A stretch of 64,000 nucleotides of DNA from SIG603 sp964369415 (GCA_964369415.1 CAYJFP010000001.1:124001-188000), one strand, 5' to 3'; shown: positions 50,010 to 59,713, counted from the first letter of the stretch. Translations and numbers: made by a program. Notes: generated from the sequence alone by a model not told the origin.

Positions 50010-50049
50010 TTTAATAACAATTATTTTTTTGAGAGGTATGATATTTTTT

Positions 50050-52062
50050 ATGACTGATAACGTTAGTACTAATTCTGTAATTAATAATAAAAATAAGAAA
50101 AAAAAGCTTATAATTATAATAACTTGTTCCGTTCTACTTGTCCTATTGGCAGTTGGCGGTTTTATTTTGTATGAAATTTTAAAGCCAGGCTGGAAAGAGG
50201 ATGATTTAGGCTTTAAATACAAGTCCGAAGAAACTGGAGAATTCCTGACTGGAATGCAGGAAATTGACGGAAATCTCTATTTTTTTTCAGATGATACCTA
50301 TGTAAATTTCGGCTGGATTGAAAATGAAAACCTTAAATACTACGCACTTTCTGATGCGACACTGGTAAAAGGCAAATACGAGGTCGACTCGGTAATGTAT
50401 CACTTTGATGAAGAAAACGGCGCTCTTTTAATCGGTTTTATCGACGACGAGGGCAGTACATATTATTATGATGAAAACAGCGAGCTTGTAAAGGGATATA
50501 AAATCATTGACTCAAAGGCGTATTTTTTTGACGATGAAGCAAAGCAATATGTCGGGTTTGAAACAGTCGATGGCACTAAAAAATTGTTTTTAAAAGAGGG
50601 TACTATTCCTGGTGAAACTTCTTACGAAAACGAAACATACTATATAAATGAGAACTACGATTTGCTACTAGGACTTCAAAATATTGAAGGGTCACTTTAC
50701 TATTTTGACGATGCTACTGGTAAAAGAATAGATGGATTCAAAACTGTTACCGAGGAAAATCCTGATGCCATTCCAGTTTCTGAAGAAATGGCACAAAGTG
50801 AAGAAGTCTTAACCGAGGGTGAAACCGAGGAAGCGGCTGAATCAGAAACCGAAGAAGCAGCCGAAGGCGAAACCACCGAAGAAGTGCCTGTCATTCCTGC
50901 CACGATAGATATTACATATTATTTTTCACCCGAAGATGGAAAAGCACTTTCAGGCTGGCAAACGATAAACGAGCTTCACTACTATTTTTCAGAAAATTTC
51001 ACAATGCAAAAAGGCTTTGTTCAGCTTGAAGACGGATATTATCTCCTATCAGATGAAACGGGCGAAAGGCTTTCCGGTTGGTATTCTAACGAAAGCGGCA
51101 GATATTATTTCTCACCTGAAACAGGACTTGCTGTAAGCGGTTGGAACAATATAGACGGCACTGACTACTATTTCAGCAGTGCTTGTACCACTGTCGGCGG
51201 TGCTTTAACCGTGGATGGAAAATCGTTTTACTTTTCCGACGGCGTTCCGCAGTACGGCTGGGTCGACCATAGCGGCGCAAGATACTACTATTTAAGCGGC
51301 GGCGGAACTCACTCTGGTCAAGCCACTGTAAACGGCGTTTCTTATTACTTTTTAAGCAACGGCTCTCTTGCAAATGGTTGGGTAACCATAGGAGGCGTCC
51401 AGTATTATTATCACAACAACCAAAAAGTTACAGAACCATTTAATATAAACGGAATTACTCACTATTTTAACAGTGACGGCACAATAACCACAGGCTGGCA
51501 AACTATAGACGGCAATAAATATTACAAAAATTCCTACGGCGCAGTTATCACAGGCTGGCAAACTATAGGTGGAAGTAGATACTACTTTGATGGCAACGGA
51601 GTCATGGCAGTAAATACTGTAATCGGACTTTACGCCATCGACGGTAACGGCGTTGCGACAAAGCAACCCGCAAACTCTTCAAACATTTACACCTATGCAC
51701 AAGAATTACTTAACCAATACGGTTGGAGCGCTGGCGGAGCTTGTAATGCGGTTAGAAACACCGTATATTATAGGGCGATGGGCTCTTATGGCGGAGTCGT
51801 TGACAACGCTGTAGAAGCTATAAACAGCGGTAGAGGCGCTTGTTATCAATTTGCTTCTCTTGCCTATATTTTGTTCCAACAGATGGGTTATGACGTAAGA
51901 TATGTCGTTGGAACAGGCAGAGTTGGCCCTACTGAACATGCATGGATTGCTGTAAACGAAGGCGATGGACAATGGGGATACTACGACCCGATGTATTCTT
52001 CTTCAAGACTCAGCGAGGAAACTTTAATATCCTACGGCTACACATGGGCGCCACTTTCTTAA
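50050..52062 (+). CDS. Membrane-anchored cell-wall-binding-repeat protein with transglutaminase-like domain
   Basis: 670 residues from the ATG at 50050. N-terminal signal anchor (LIIIITCSVLLVLLAVGGFI, about 20-39) preceded by KNKKKK, so the bulk is outside. Then about 18 Tyr/Gly-rich repeats of ~20 residues of the cell-wall/choline-binding type (SGWQTINELHYYFSE, TGWQTIGGSRYYFDGNG), split by an acidic Glu/Thr linker near 250-285. The C-terminal ~125 residues form a transglutaminase-like domain with Cys in SGRGACYQFASL, His in TEHAWIAV and Asp in YYDPMY, a complete papain-type triad. Likely modifies or cross-links surface proteins; the substrate is unknown. First gene of the operon with AlgI/AlgJ-like genes. 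Confidence 0.88.
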   Translation: MTDNVSTNSVINNKNKKKKLIIIITCSVLLVLLAVGGFILYEILKPGWKEDDLGFKYKSEETGEFLTGMQEIDGNLYFFSDDTYVNFGWIENENLKYYALSDATLVKGKYEVDSVMYHFDEENGALLIGFIDDEGSTYYYDENSELVKGYKIIDSKAYFFDDEAKQYVGFETVDGTKKLFLKEGTIPGETSYENETYYINENYDLLLGLQNIEGSLYYFDDATGKRIDGFKTVTEENPDAIPVSEEMAQSEEVLTEGETEEAAESETEEAAEGETTEEVPVIPATIDITYYFSPEDGKALSGWQTINELHYYFSENFTMQKGFVQLEDGYYLLSDETGERLSGWYSNESGRYYFSPETGLAVSGWNNIDGTDYYFSSACTTVGGALTVDGKSFYFSDGVPQYGWVDHSGARYYYLSGGGTHSGQATVNGVSYYFLSNGSLANGWVTIGGVQYYYHNNQKVTEPFNINGITHYFNSDGTITTGWQTIDGNKYYKNSYGAVITGWQTIGGSRYYFDGNGVMAVNTVIGLYAIDGNGVATKQPANSSNIYTYAQELLNQYGWSAGGACNAVRNTVYYRAMGSYGGVVDNAVEAINSGRGACYQFASLAYILFQQMGYDVRYVVGTGRVGPTEHAWIAVNEGDGQWGYYDPMYSSSRLSEETLISYGYTWAPLS

Positions 52063-52098
52063 AATTTATGCCTTTAATAGGCGGAATGGACATATAAA

Positions 52099-53505
52099 AT
52101 GGTATTTAGCTCTGTCAGTTTTTTGTTTTTATTTTTACCTGTAATTTTTGTTCTTTATTTATTAATACGAAACACCTTAGCACGAAATATTTTGCTTACC
52201 GTGTTCAGCCTTTTGTTCTATGCATGGGGCGAACCCGTCTATGTGCTACTGATGATAGTCTCGGTGTTTATGAACTATCTTTTCGGACTATTTATAGGTA
52301 AGTTTCAAAGCAAAAAAACTTTTTTCCTAGCACTTGCTATAATATTTAATATTGGAATTTTATTCTACTTTAAGTATTGTGAGTTTTTTGTTGAAATACT
52401 CAATTTACTTCCTTTTGCAAACTTTACCGTGCCTGAAATCAGGCTTCCTATCGGAATATCTTTCTTTACATTTCAGGCTTTATCTTATGTTTTCGATGTT
52501 AAAAGAGGAGAGGTTAAGGTTCAGAAAAACTTTCTTAATCTACTTTTATACATCTCGCTTTTCCCACAACTTATCGCAGGTCCTATCGTGAAGTATCACG
52601 ACATCGAGATGCAGATAAACCAAAGGGAAATGACGATAAATAAAACAGCGGACGGTCTAAGACGCTTTATCCTAGGCCTTAGCAAAAAGGTCTTAATTGC
52701 CAATAATGTCGCCGTCATGGCGGATTACCTCTTTTCCGTAAACACTTCAGACTTAAATATTTTTTCGGCTTGGGTAGGTGCGATAGCCTATACACTTCAA
52801 ATTTATTTTGATTTTTCTGGCTACAGTGACATGGCGATAGGCCTTGGAAAAATGTTTGGCTTCGACTTTAAAGAAAACTTTAACTATCCTCTTTCAGCGG
52901 TCGGAATCAAGGATTTTTGGCGAAAATGGCATATTTCACTTTCAACTTGGTTTAAGGAGTATCTCTACATCCCACTGGGCGGCAACCGAAAAGGAAAAGC
53001 ACGAACTTATTTAAATCAGTTTATCGTGTTCTTTACCACAGGACTTTGGCACGGTGCAAATTTCACCTTTATCGTGTGGGGCCTACTTCACGGACTTTTC
53101 CTAGTTTTGGAAACCATCGGAGTCTTAAAACCGCAAAAGTTTAAATTCTTCAAGCATATTTACACACTACTTATAGTGGTGACTTTATTTGTAATCTTTA
53201 GAGCAAACGACATCGGCCACGCCTTTAGTTATTTAGGTGCTATGTTCACTGGATTTAACTTTGACACCGCCAATTTTGCCATAGCGCTACAATATTTAAA
53301 CGTTTACACCTTGATTATCATCGGCATAGCCTTTATCGCTTCGTTCGGCATTTTAAAATCATTTAAAAGTAGGATTAACGCAAACACCGCACTTATAAAT
53401 GTATGTGAAGTTTCTTCCTATATCATAACCGCTTTCTTATTTATATTAAACATTTTGATTTTATCAGGCAACGCCTACAACCCATTTATATACTTTAGAT
53501 TTTGA
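52099..53505 (+). CDS. MBOAT-family membrane O-acyltransferase (AlgI/DltB-like)
   Basis: Moves acyl groups across the membrane for O-acetylation of surface polymers. 468 residues, about ten membrane helices. LPIGISFFTFQALSYVFDV near 118, FDFSGYSDMAIGLGKMFGF near 240, KDFWRKWHISLSTWF near 272 and TGLWHGANFTFIVWG near 317 hold the conserved His residues. The gene starts 36 bases after the wall-binding protein and is followed 17 bases later by an AlgJ-like partner. Confidence 0.94.
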   Translation: MVFSSVSFLFLFLPVIFVLYLLIRNTLARNILLTVFSLLFYAWGEPVYVLLMIVSVFMNYLFGLFIGKFQSKKTFFLALAIIFNIGILFYFKYCEFFVEILNLLPFANFTVPEIRLPIGISFFTFQALSYVFDVKRGEVKVQKNFLNLLLYISLFPQLIAGPIVKYHDIEMQINQREMTINKTADGLRRFILGLSKKVLIANNVAVMADYLFSVNTSDLNIFSAWVGAIAYTLQIYFDFSGYSDMAIGLGKMFGFDFKENFNYPLSAVGIKDFWRKWHISLSTWFKEYLYIPLGGNRKGKARTYLNQFIVFFTTGLWHGANFTFIVWGLLHGLFLVLETIGVLKPQKFKFFKHIYTLLIVVTLFVIFRANDIGHAFSYLGAMFTGFNFDTANFAIALQYLNVYTLIIIGIAFIASFGILKSFKSRINANTALINVCEVSSYIITAFLFILNILILSGNAYNPFIYFRF

Positions 53506-53522
53506 GAAAGGAAGGATGCTTT

Positions 53523-54845
53523 ATGCTTAATAAAGGTGGAAAAATTATATACATCGCCTTTTTCTTTATAATTTGCCTTATCCCCGTTTTATCCATGCCT
53601 TTCTTTTCATCTGAAAGTGATTCTGGCAGTGAAAACCGAACAAAGGCAGAACTTCCTGAAATTAGCAACGACGAGGGTCTTAACCTTCAATATTTTAGCG
53701 AACTTGACACATATTTAAGCGATAATTTTAACTTCCGAAGTGATTTTGTCAATCTAAACTCGCTCTATTTCGAGTCGGTTTTCGGTGTTAGCGCACAACC
53801 AAAAGTTGTGGTCGGAAAAGATGATTTTCTATTTTACCATGACACCGTAGATGATTTTCTTGGACTTCACGCATTAAGTGAGAGTGATATTCAAAGAATC
53901 AGTAAAACGCTTAGTCTTATGGAGGAATATGTAAGCTCAGTAGGCTCAGAATTTTTATTTTTTGTCGCACCTAATAAAAACTCGATTTACCCTGAATACA
54001 TGCCTGATAATTACTTAAAATCGGAAAATATTAGCAGTACTAAGTCGCTTTATTCTTCTCTTTCGCCTGATATTTACCTTGATATGCACGAGGTTTTAAG
54101 CGAAAGTGATGAACTTGTGTATTATAAAAAAGATACTCACTGGAACAACAGGGGCGCCTATATCGGCTTTTCAGAAATTTTGGATAACCTTTCAATAACA
54201 GAGCAAAACTTTTCTATTGTAGGAGAAGAAATTAGACAGGATTATGATGCCGATTTACTCGGCATGCTTTATCCGTCAGCCGAAATTTATGACGAACAAA
54301 TCCACTATGAATTTGACTCTAGCTACGAATTTATTTCGAGGTTTAATTCTACCGAAGACTTGATAATTGAGACGCATAACGAAAACGGTAGCGGAAGCGC
54401 CCTAGTCTTTAGGGACTCATTCGGAAACGCACTTTTTGACTATTTTGCCTTACAATTTGAAGAGCTTTACTACAGCCGTGTGGTGCCATATTCTTTGGAT
54501 TTAGCCCCAGAATACGACTATGTAGTGATTGAAATTGTCGAGAGAAATCTTGTAAATTTACTCTCAAACGCAGCTGTCATCCCAGCACCTAAACGAGAAA
54601 TTAGCGAAGAAAACTTAAACATGGTTTCTGCTCAAATTTCTACCGAAGCCGCCGGAAATTTGACAAATTACTACGGAACAGTCGGCCAAGACAGTTATCC
54701 AAAGGCAATTTATGCAAAAGTAGATGGAGAGTTTTACGAGGCTTTTCCTGTTTGTGAAACGGGTCATGAATATGACGGCTTGGTTTATTTTTCTTTCTAT
54801 CTTGAATCTGAAACAGAAAATATTGAGATATTTTTTGAAATATAA
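53523..54845 (+). CDS. AlgJ/AlgX-like SGNH O-acetyltransferase
   Basis: Extracellular partner of the MBOAT protein. From the ATG at 53523 (RBS GGAAGGA) it has 440 residues: an N-terminal signal anchor (IIYIAFFFIICLIPVLSMPF, about 8-27), then FFFRSDF-like FNFRSDFVNLNSLYFE near 75, GKDDFLFYHDT near 100, YYKKDTHWNNRGAYIGF near 200 (the DxHW motif) and LVFRDSFGNALF near 300 (the Ser-containing block). Together with the MBOAT gene this makes a polymer O-acetylation pair. The target polymer is unknown. Confidence 0.9.
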   Translation: MLNKGGKIIYIAFFFIICLIPVLSMPFFSSESDSGSENRTKAELPEISNDEGLNLQYFSELDTYLSDNFNFRSDFVNLNSLYFESVFGVSAQPKVVVGKDDFLFYHDTVDDFLGLHALSESDIQRISKTLSLMEEYVSSVGSEFLFFVAPNKNSIYPEYMPDNYLKSENISSTKSLYSSLSPDIYLDMHEVLSESDELVYYKKDTHWNNRGAYIGFSEILDNLSITEQNFSIVGEEIRQDYDADLLGMLYPSAEIYDEQIHYEFDSSYEFISRFNSTEDLIIETHNENGSGSALVFRDSFGNALFDYFALQFEELYYSRVVPYSLDLAPEYDYVVIEIVERNLVNLLSNAAVIPAPKREISEENLNMVSAQISTEAAGNLTNYYGTVGQDSYPKAIYAKVDGEFYEAFPVCETGHEYDGLVYFSFYLESETENIEIFFEI

Positions 54846-54869
54846 GGCTTATATTTTTCCTTGTGCTAA

Positions 54870-54909
54870 GCCGAAAATTAAAGTGCCGAGCAAGGTCGGC
54901 AGAATGGAG
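54870..54909 (+). repeat. RBS-bearing hairpin element, copy 3
   Basis: GCCGAAAATTAAAG, then GCCGAGCAAGGTCGGC (5-bp stem) and AGAATGGAG, the ribosome site of the lipoprotein gene. Same order of blocks as the copies before the M29 aminopeptidase and SPFH genes, on the opposite strand. Confidence 0.65.
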
Positions 54910-54916
54910 TACTATT

Positions 54917-55519
54917 ATGAAAAAAATCATTATTGCTTTGCTTTTGACTTCTTCCTTTGCGGTTTTGACCGCTTGTAGCGGCGCACCTTCTAGCAGTTCT
55001 GAAGCTTCTTCATCTTCACAAAGTGAAAGTGTAGAAAGTGAAGAGTCCGCTGAAACAGAAGAGTCATCATCAGAAGCCGAATCAGAATCCGAAGAGTCTA
55101 AAGCTTCTGAATCCGAATTTGACATGGGCGGCGTTTTAAACGGAACGAATTATCACATCGGAATGATAATGGATGACGACATCCTTTCTTCACTAGGTGA
55201 GCCTACAAACACTATGGAAGCACCTAGCTGTCACTTTGACGGCAATGACACCATTTATTACTATTCTGACATCACGCTTTACACCTATAAGGACGGCGAC
55301 AAGAATGTTGTGTATCTAATTGAGCTTTTAAGCGAGAATGCACCGACAGCCTTAGGGGCAACTACCGGAATGACAAAGGCTGACATTGAAGCTATTTACG
55401 GAAGCGATTACGAAATGGTCGGAACTAGAATGTCCTACACATTAGAGAAAGAGATTCTCGAATTTACTACCGACGAGTCGGATACTATCACAATGATTGA
55501 AATTCTTGAACTAGCATAA
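54917..55519 (+). CDS. Lipoprotein with Ser/Glu linker, function unknown
   Basis: 200 residues from the ATG at 54917. Lipoprotein signal MKKIIIALLLTSSFAVLTAC with Cys20 as the lipidated residue, a Ser/Glu-rich linker (about 22-68), then a C-terminal domain with two similar halves (IMDDDILSSLGEPTNTME and MTKADIEAIYGSDYEMVG), each with an acidic-hydrophobic-x-x-x-GxP/GxD turn reminiscent of BamE/SmpA-like folds. Located right after the acetyltransferase pair and perhaps part of that surface-polymer module. Confidence 0.8.
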   Translation: MKKIIIALLLTSSFAVLTACSGAPSSSSEASSSSQSESVESEESAETEESSSEAESESEESKASESEFDMGGVLNGTNYHIGMIMDDDILSSLGEPTNTMEAPSCHFDGNDTIYYYSDITLYTYKDGDKNVVYLIELLSENAPTALGATTGMTKADIEAIYGSDYEMVGTRMSYTLEKEILEFTTDESDTITMIEILELA

Positions 55520-55548
55520 TCTTAAAATATCAGTCGGGGGGAATGAGT

Positions 55549-57573
55549 ATGAACAGGCCGTTTGCATACCTTGGTTTTTCATACCTTGTGGGGCTTTTTG
55601 TCTCCTTTTTTCTCCCCGATTTTATTCTTTTTATATTTCTATTTTCGCTTATACCTATCTTAATTGCTGTATTTAAATTCAGAAAAACCCCTCTTATCCT
55701 CTCACTTTCTGCATTTTCTCTTTCTATGGTATTTTCATTTGTTTTTACCTTAATCTTTGTAACACCTTATGAAGATTATCATGGAAAGACTGCCGACGTT
55801 ACTGCATATATTGTGGAAATCGTGGATAAAGACGAAAGCTTCACTGCATATAATTTAGAAGTTTTTGAAGTAGACGAAGAGGAAGTATCTACATTTAAAG
55901 TGCTTTACTATTCTTTTGAAGACTTTATTTTTGAGCCATACGATATTTTTAAGGGCAGTATTAAATTTAGTAATTTAGACGAAGAATTAGGTTTTTCTTA
56001 CAAAAATTACCTTTTAGGTGACGGATATAAGTGCGCTGCCTTTACTGATACCTCTTCTGCGGTTTTGATCGCCCAAAATCAGAGCGAAAATTTCAATTCA
56101 CTGATTCCCAATCTTAGAAATGAGATAAATTTTAGAATCAACACCCTTTATACCGAGAGTTCTTCTGATTTGATTAATGCTATGCTTCTTGGAAGCGATT
56201 ATTATTTGGATGATGATATTTATTCTGATTTTCGATTTTCTGGTGTAAGCCATATACTTGTAGTTTCGGGTATGCATCTTGCAATAATCGTAGGTTCTAT
56301 CTATTCTCTACTTAAGAAATTTAACTGCAATCGATTTGTCTGCATGTGCGTTCTTATTCCGATAATAATTCTTTATATGTTTGTTTCAGGCTTTGGTAGC
56401 AGTGTTTTTAGAAGCGCCGTAATGTTCATCATTCTTCTTTTATCTCACCTTTTCGGTGAAGAGTCCGATTCGCTTAACTCTCTCGGATTTGCTACTTTAT
56501 TCATATGCTTTTTAAATCCCTATTCTGCCGTAGACATCGGATTTTTACTCTCCGTTTCAGCAACTGCAGGCATAATTTACCTCTCACCTATTTTACATCT
56601 TAAGATGATGAAGTTCACCCCGATAAAAATGAAGTCTATTCTCTCCCCTATTCTAAAACTCGTGGCGGTTTCTACATCTGCGCTTTTGTTTATCACACCG
56701 ATTCTGGTTTTCACCTTTGGAACTATAAACCCGCTATCTTTAGTTAGCTCTATAGTTCTTACCCTGCCATCTACTTTATTCTTGACATTAGCGGCATTAT
56801 CCGTTTTAATTTCATTTATGCCTCTTATTTCAAGCTTTACAAGCATACTCGTGCTTCTTGTAAACCTTCTCTCAGAATTTATGATTTCTTTTTGTGACTT
56901 AATGGCAAATATCGGCAGAAAGTTTCTTGTTTTACCTGAAAATATTAGTATTTTACTTTTAATCGGATGTTCTTTGATAATCTTTTTAGCTTTTCTTTTT
57001 AAATTTAATAAGAGTGTAAAAATCACTTCATTCATACTTATTATGCTAATAATTTCATCCGCTTATCTTGCCACTTTCATAAACCTTAATTTAGCTACTC
57101 ACATAATAATTAACGAAGACATAATCTTACTCATTAAAAACTCGAAAGCTTTTGTTATAAGTTTAGATGACTATAAAGAAGATGATATTCGTGATATTTT
57201 AGAGACTTATTCCATTTCAAAAATTGACACCATATTTGCAAGTGACGACTTGATGCCTTATAATAATATTGTAGAAGATTTTGAAATTTCAACTATTGAA
57301 AATATAAATGACAAAAGCAGTTTTAATTTATTTGACAATTTAAATCTTGATTTTGTTATTGGCGAAAGTCTAATTAAAATCACCTATAACGACAAAGTAT
57401 TTTATATTGATAAAATACCTATCGAAAGTCAAAATATTGAAGCTGATGTTTGCTTTATCAAAGATTCTAGTAACTTGATATTGACTATAGAAAACAATTC
57501 TTACACATTGGAAAATGAAAAATATTACTGTCTAGCTTTAGATGAAAATATAAAAATAAGGAGCACCGACTAA
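55549..57573 (+). CDS. comEC: ComEC/Rec2-family competence protein with degenerate C-terminal domain
   Basis: DNA-uptake channel protein. About 674 residues from the ATG at 55549, 7 bases after GGGGGG; an ATG at 55543 abuts the RBS. Modules: N-terminal helices and DUF4131-like OB segment (DYHGKTADVTAYIVEIVD), then the competence domain (FSGVSHILVVSGMHLAIIVG near 230, FVSGFGSSVFRSAVMFI near 283, about nine helices). The ~150-residue soluble C-terminus occupies the place of the metallo-beta-lactamase nuclease but lacks any HxHxDH motif (the equivalent stretch reads FASDDLMPYNN). Start of the comEC-holA-RNase M5 block. Confidence 0.88.
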   Translation: MNRPFAYLGFSYLVGLFVSFFLPDFILFIFLFSLIPILIAVFKFRKTPLILSLSAFSLSMVFSFVFTLIFVTPYEDYHGKTADVTAYIVEIVDKDESFTAYNLEVFEVDEEEVSTFKVLYYSFEDFIFEPYDIFKGSIKFSNLDEELGFSYKNYLLGDGYKCAAFTDTSSAVLIAQNQSENFNSLIPNLRNEINFRINTLYTESSSDLINAMLLGSDYYLDDDIYSDFRFSGVSHILVVSGMHLAIIVGSIYSLLKKFNCNRFVCMCVLIPIIILYMFVSGFGSSVFRSAVMFIILLLSHLFGEESDSLNSLGFATLFICFLNPYSAVDIGFLLSVSATAGIIYLSPILHLKMMKFTPIKMKSILSPILKLVAVSTSALLFITPILVFTFGTINPLSLVSSIVLTLPSTLFLTLAALSVLISFMPLISSFTSILVLLVNLLSEFMISFCDLMANIGRKFLVLPENISILLLIGCSLIIFLAFLFKFNKSVKITSFILIMLIISSAYLATFINLNLATHIIINEDIILLIKNSKAFVISLDDYKEDDIRDILETYSISKIDTIFASDDLMPYNNIVEDFEISTIENINDKSSFNLFDNLNLDFVIGESLIKITYNDKVFYIDKIPIESQNIEADVCFIKDSSNLILTIENNSYTLENEKYYCLALDENIKIRSTD

Positions 57574-58625
57574 TGCCTGAAACAAGCCCTAAAGAGTTTA
57601 AATCTTTAACCGAAAAAGATGAAATATTTCCAGTATACTTTTTTTGGGGAGATGAAAAATACCTTTTAAAAAAGTCTTTTAAAAAGTTGTTTTCAAAAAT
57701 TTCCCCAAAAAGTTTTGAACAGTTTAACTATAATGAATTCACCGACGACAGCACTGTAGATGAAATTGCCGACGCCGCACTTTCACTTCCATTTATGGCT
57801 GATAGAAAATGTGTTGTGGTCAAAGACTTTAATGTAGAATCAAAAAACCAGTCCGAAAACGCTAAACTCATAGAGCTTCTTGAAGACTTAAGTGAATCCA
57901 GCGTGCTGATTTTTGTTTTAAACACGCTTGAAGTTAACATGACTAAATCGGCTAAATGGAAAGAATTTTTTAAGCTTGTAAATAAAAAAGGTGTTTCAGT
58001 TAAATTCGACGAACAAGAAAGTTCTGATTTAACTAAATTTATCACAAATTACTGCGAAAAACACGATAGTTTTATCAGTAAATATCATGCTGGAAAAATT
58101 CTTGAATACACCGGAAACGACATGACAAACCTTGTAAACGAGCTTGAAAAACTTGTTTCTTATGCTAAGAACCGTGAAATTTCTACGGATGACATCGAAA
58201 ATTTAGTCACGAAAAATCCCGATACCACTGTCTTTATTTTGATAAAGGCGATTTTAAACGCTGAAACACAAAAAGCCTATAACCTTTTAAATCTTCTTTT
58301 CACTATGAAAGAAGAGCCCGTGCCGATTCTTTCAAGAATTTCGGATACTTATATAGATTTGTACCGTGTTAGGGCGGCTCTCGAATCGGGAAAAGCCTTT
58401 AACGCACCCATGGAATACGGAAATTATAAAGGCCGAGAATGGAAGCTAAAAAACGCCGAAAGAAACCTTAGAAACCTGTCTCACGAGAAACTAAGACAAT
58501 GTATTTATTTGCTCACTAATACCGATTTAAAACTTAAAAGTTCGTCTGCAAATGGAAAAATTTTGCTTGAAGAGCTTATAACCAAGCTACTATTAATCAA
58601 ACAAGGCAAGGATGTAGCGCTATGA
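57573..58625 (+). CDS. holA: DNA polymerase III delta subunit
   Basis: Opens the sliding clamp within the clamp loader. 350 residues, normal. PVYFFWGDEKYLLKKSFKKL near 20-39 is the delta signature, FMADRKCVVVKDF near 73 and ILEYTGNDMTNLVNELEKL near 175 follow. Its first base overlaps the comEC stop, the standard comEC-holA order in Firmicutes, and it overlaps the next gene by 4 bases. rpsT, often next, is not here. Confidence 0.95.
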   Translation: MPETSPKEFKSLTEKDEIFPVYFFWGDEKYLLKKSFKKLFSKISPKSFEQFNYNEFTDDSTVDEIADAALSLPFMADRKCVVVKDFNVESKNQSENAKLIELLEDLSESSVLIFVLNTLEVNMTKSAKWKEFFKLVNKKGVSVKFDEQESSDLTKFITNYCEKHDSFISKYHAGKILEYTGNDMTNLVNELEKLVSYAKNREISTDDIENLVTKNPDTTVFILIKAILNAETQKAYNLLNLLFTMKEEPVPILSRISDTYIDLYRVRAALESGKAFNAPMEYGNYKGREWKLKNAERNLRNLSHEKLRQCIYLLTNTDLKLKSSSANGKILLEELITKLLLIKQGKDVAL

Positions 58626-59209
58626 AAATTAAAGAGGCTATAATCGTTGAAGGCAGATACGATAAAATGAGGGTTTCTCAGTGTGTGGACACCGTGATAA
58701 TTGCGACAGAAGGTTTTGGGATTTTCAAGAATAAATCTAAAAAAGAATATATAAAAAAACTCTCTAACGAACGTGGAATAATAATTTTGACCGACAGCGA
58801 CGGCGCTGGAGCAGTGATTAGAAATCACCTTAAAAGCTTTGTCGAGCCTTCACTCATAAAAAATGCCTATGTCCCTAAAATAGAGGGCAAGGAAAAAAGA
58901 AAATCTGCTTATTCAAAAGAGGGAATTTTGGGCGTGGAAGCGGCTAGTTCAGCGGACATTATAGAAGCATTAAAAAAAGCAGGAGCCGGAAATATCGCCG
59001 AGGTAAAAACAATCTACACCTCCACCGATTTATATAATCACGGGATAAGCGGCAAGGAAAACAGCGCCAAAGCCAAGGCAGAATTCATAAAACTTATGGG
59101 ACTACCGGACATTAAGCTTTCGACAAAAGATTTATTAAAATACATGAATTTAAACCCAGATATTACAAAAAACGCACTTGAAAACTTACACGAACACGAT
59201 AGCAATTAG
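58622..59209 (+). CDS. rnmV: Ribonuclease M5-like Toprim protein
   Basis: Toprim nuclease that matures 5S rRNA. 195 residues. EAIIVEGRYDKMRV near 5-18 holds the catalytic Glu, IIILTDSDGAGAVIRNHLK near 53-71 the DxD pair, followed by a C-terminal domain of the type attached to Clostridia RNase M5-like proteins (DUF4093; SADIIEALKKAGAG). rnmV usually sits beside ksgA; here it overlaps holA by 4 bases. No 5S gene is in the window. Confidence 0.85.
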   Translation: MKIKEAIIVEGRYDKMRVSQCVDTVIIATEGFGIFKNKSKKEYIKKLSNERGIIILTDSDGAGAVIRNHLKSFVEPSLIKNAYVPKIEGKEKRKSAYSKEGILGVEAASSADIIEALKKAGAGNIAEVKTIYTSTDLYNHGISGKENSAKAKAEFIKLMGLPDIKLSTKDLLKYMNLNPDITKNALENLHEHDSN

Positions 59210-59251
59210 CTTTTTAGTACATTTATTACCGAAGGATAGGGGTGTTATTTT

Positions 59252-59713
59252 ATGACCAAGAAAACTTTTGGAGTAAAACTTGATGGAACCGAGTATTTCG
59301 ATCGAGTCGGCATTTATGGTGTTGGATTTAATAAAAAAGGTGAAGTGGCGGTGGTAAAGGCTCCATTTTTCAACGATGCTCTTGCCTATTTTTTATTAGG
59401 TGGAGGTATCGAAGACGGTGAGAATCACGAGACCTGCCTAAAACGTGAATGTTTAGAGGAAGCAGGTCTTGATATCACACCTAAAAAATGTGTTTGCAAG
59501 GGTGATTATTATTTCTTTAATGAAAAAAGGCAAAAACATTTTCACTTTATCGGTTATTTTTATCTGATGGATGTAAACGGTGTAGTTTCTAAACCCATAG
59601 AGCTCGACCATGAGCTTTTGTGGCTTAGTGTAGAAGAGGCAAGGCAAAAATTGACCTTACCTCATCAAGCTTGGGCATTAGAAGAATCTTATAGAGAATA
59701 TAAAAACACATAA
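59252..59713 (+). CDS. NUDIX hydrolase
   Basis: Hydrolyses a nucleoside-diphosphate-linked substrate. 153 residues. The complete Nudix box G-x5-E-x7-REUxEExGU is seen at about residues 51-73 (GGGIEDGENHET, then RECLEEAGLDI). No extra domain tells the substrate; the flanks resemble MutT/ADP-ribose-type members. Own ribosome site GGATAGGGG. Ends at a bidirectional terminator. Confidence 0.93.
   Translation: MTKKTFGVKLDGTEYFDRVGIYGVGFNKKGEVAVVKAPFFNDALAYFLLGGGIEDGENHETCLKRECLEEAGLDITPKKCVCKGDYYFFNEKRQKHFHFIGYFYLMDVNGVVSKPIELDHELLWLSVEEARQKLTLPHQAWALEESYREYKNT

Noticed and set aside
54640..55125. 161-residue minus-strand frame rich in Ser and Asp
   Set aside because: It mirrors the Ser/Glu linker of the lipoprotein in the opposite strand; a similar shadow lies opposite the binding-protein linker at 60488-60847.
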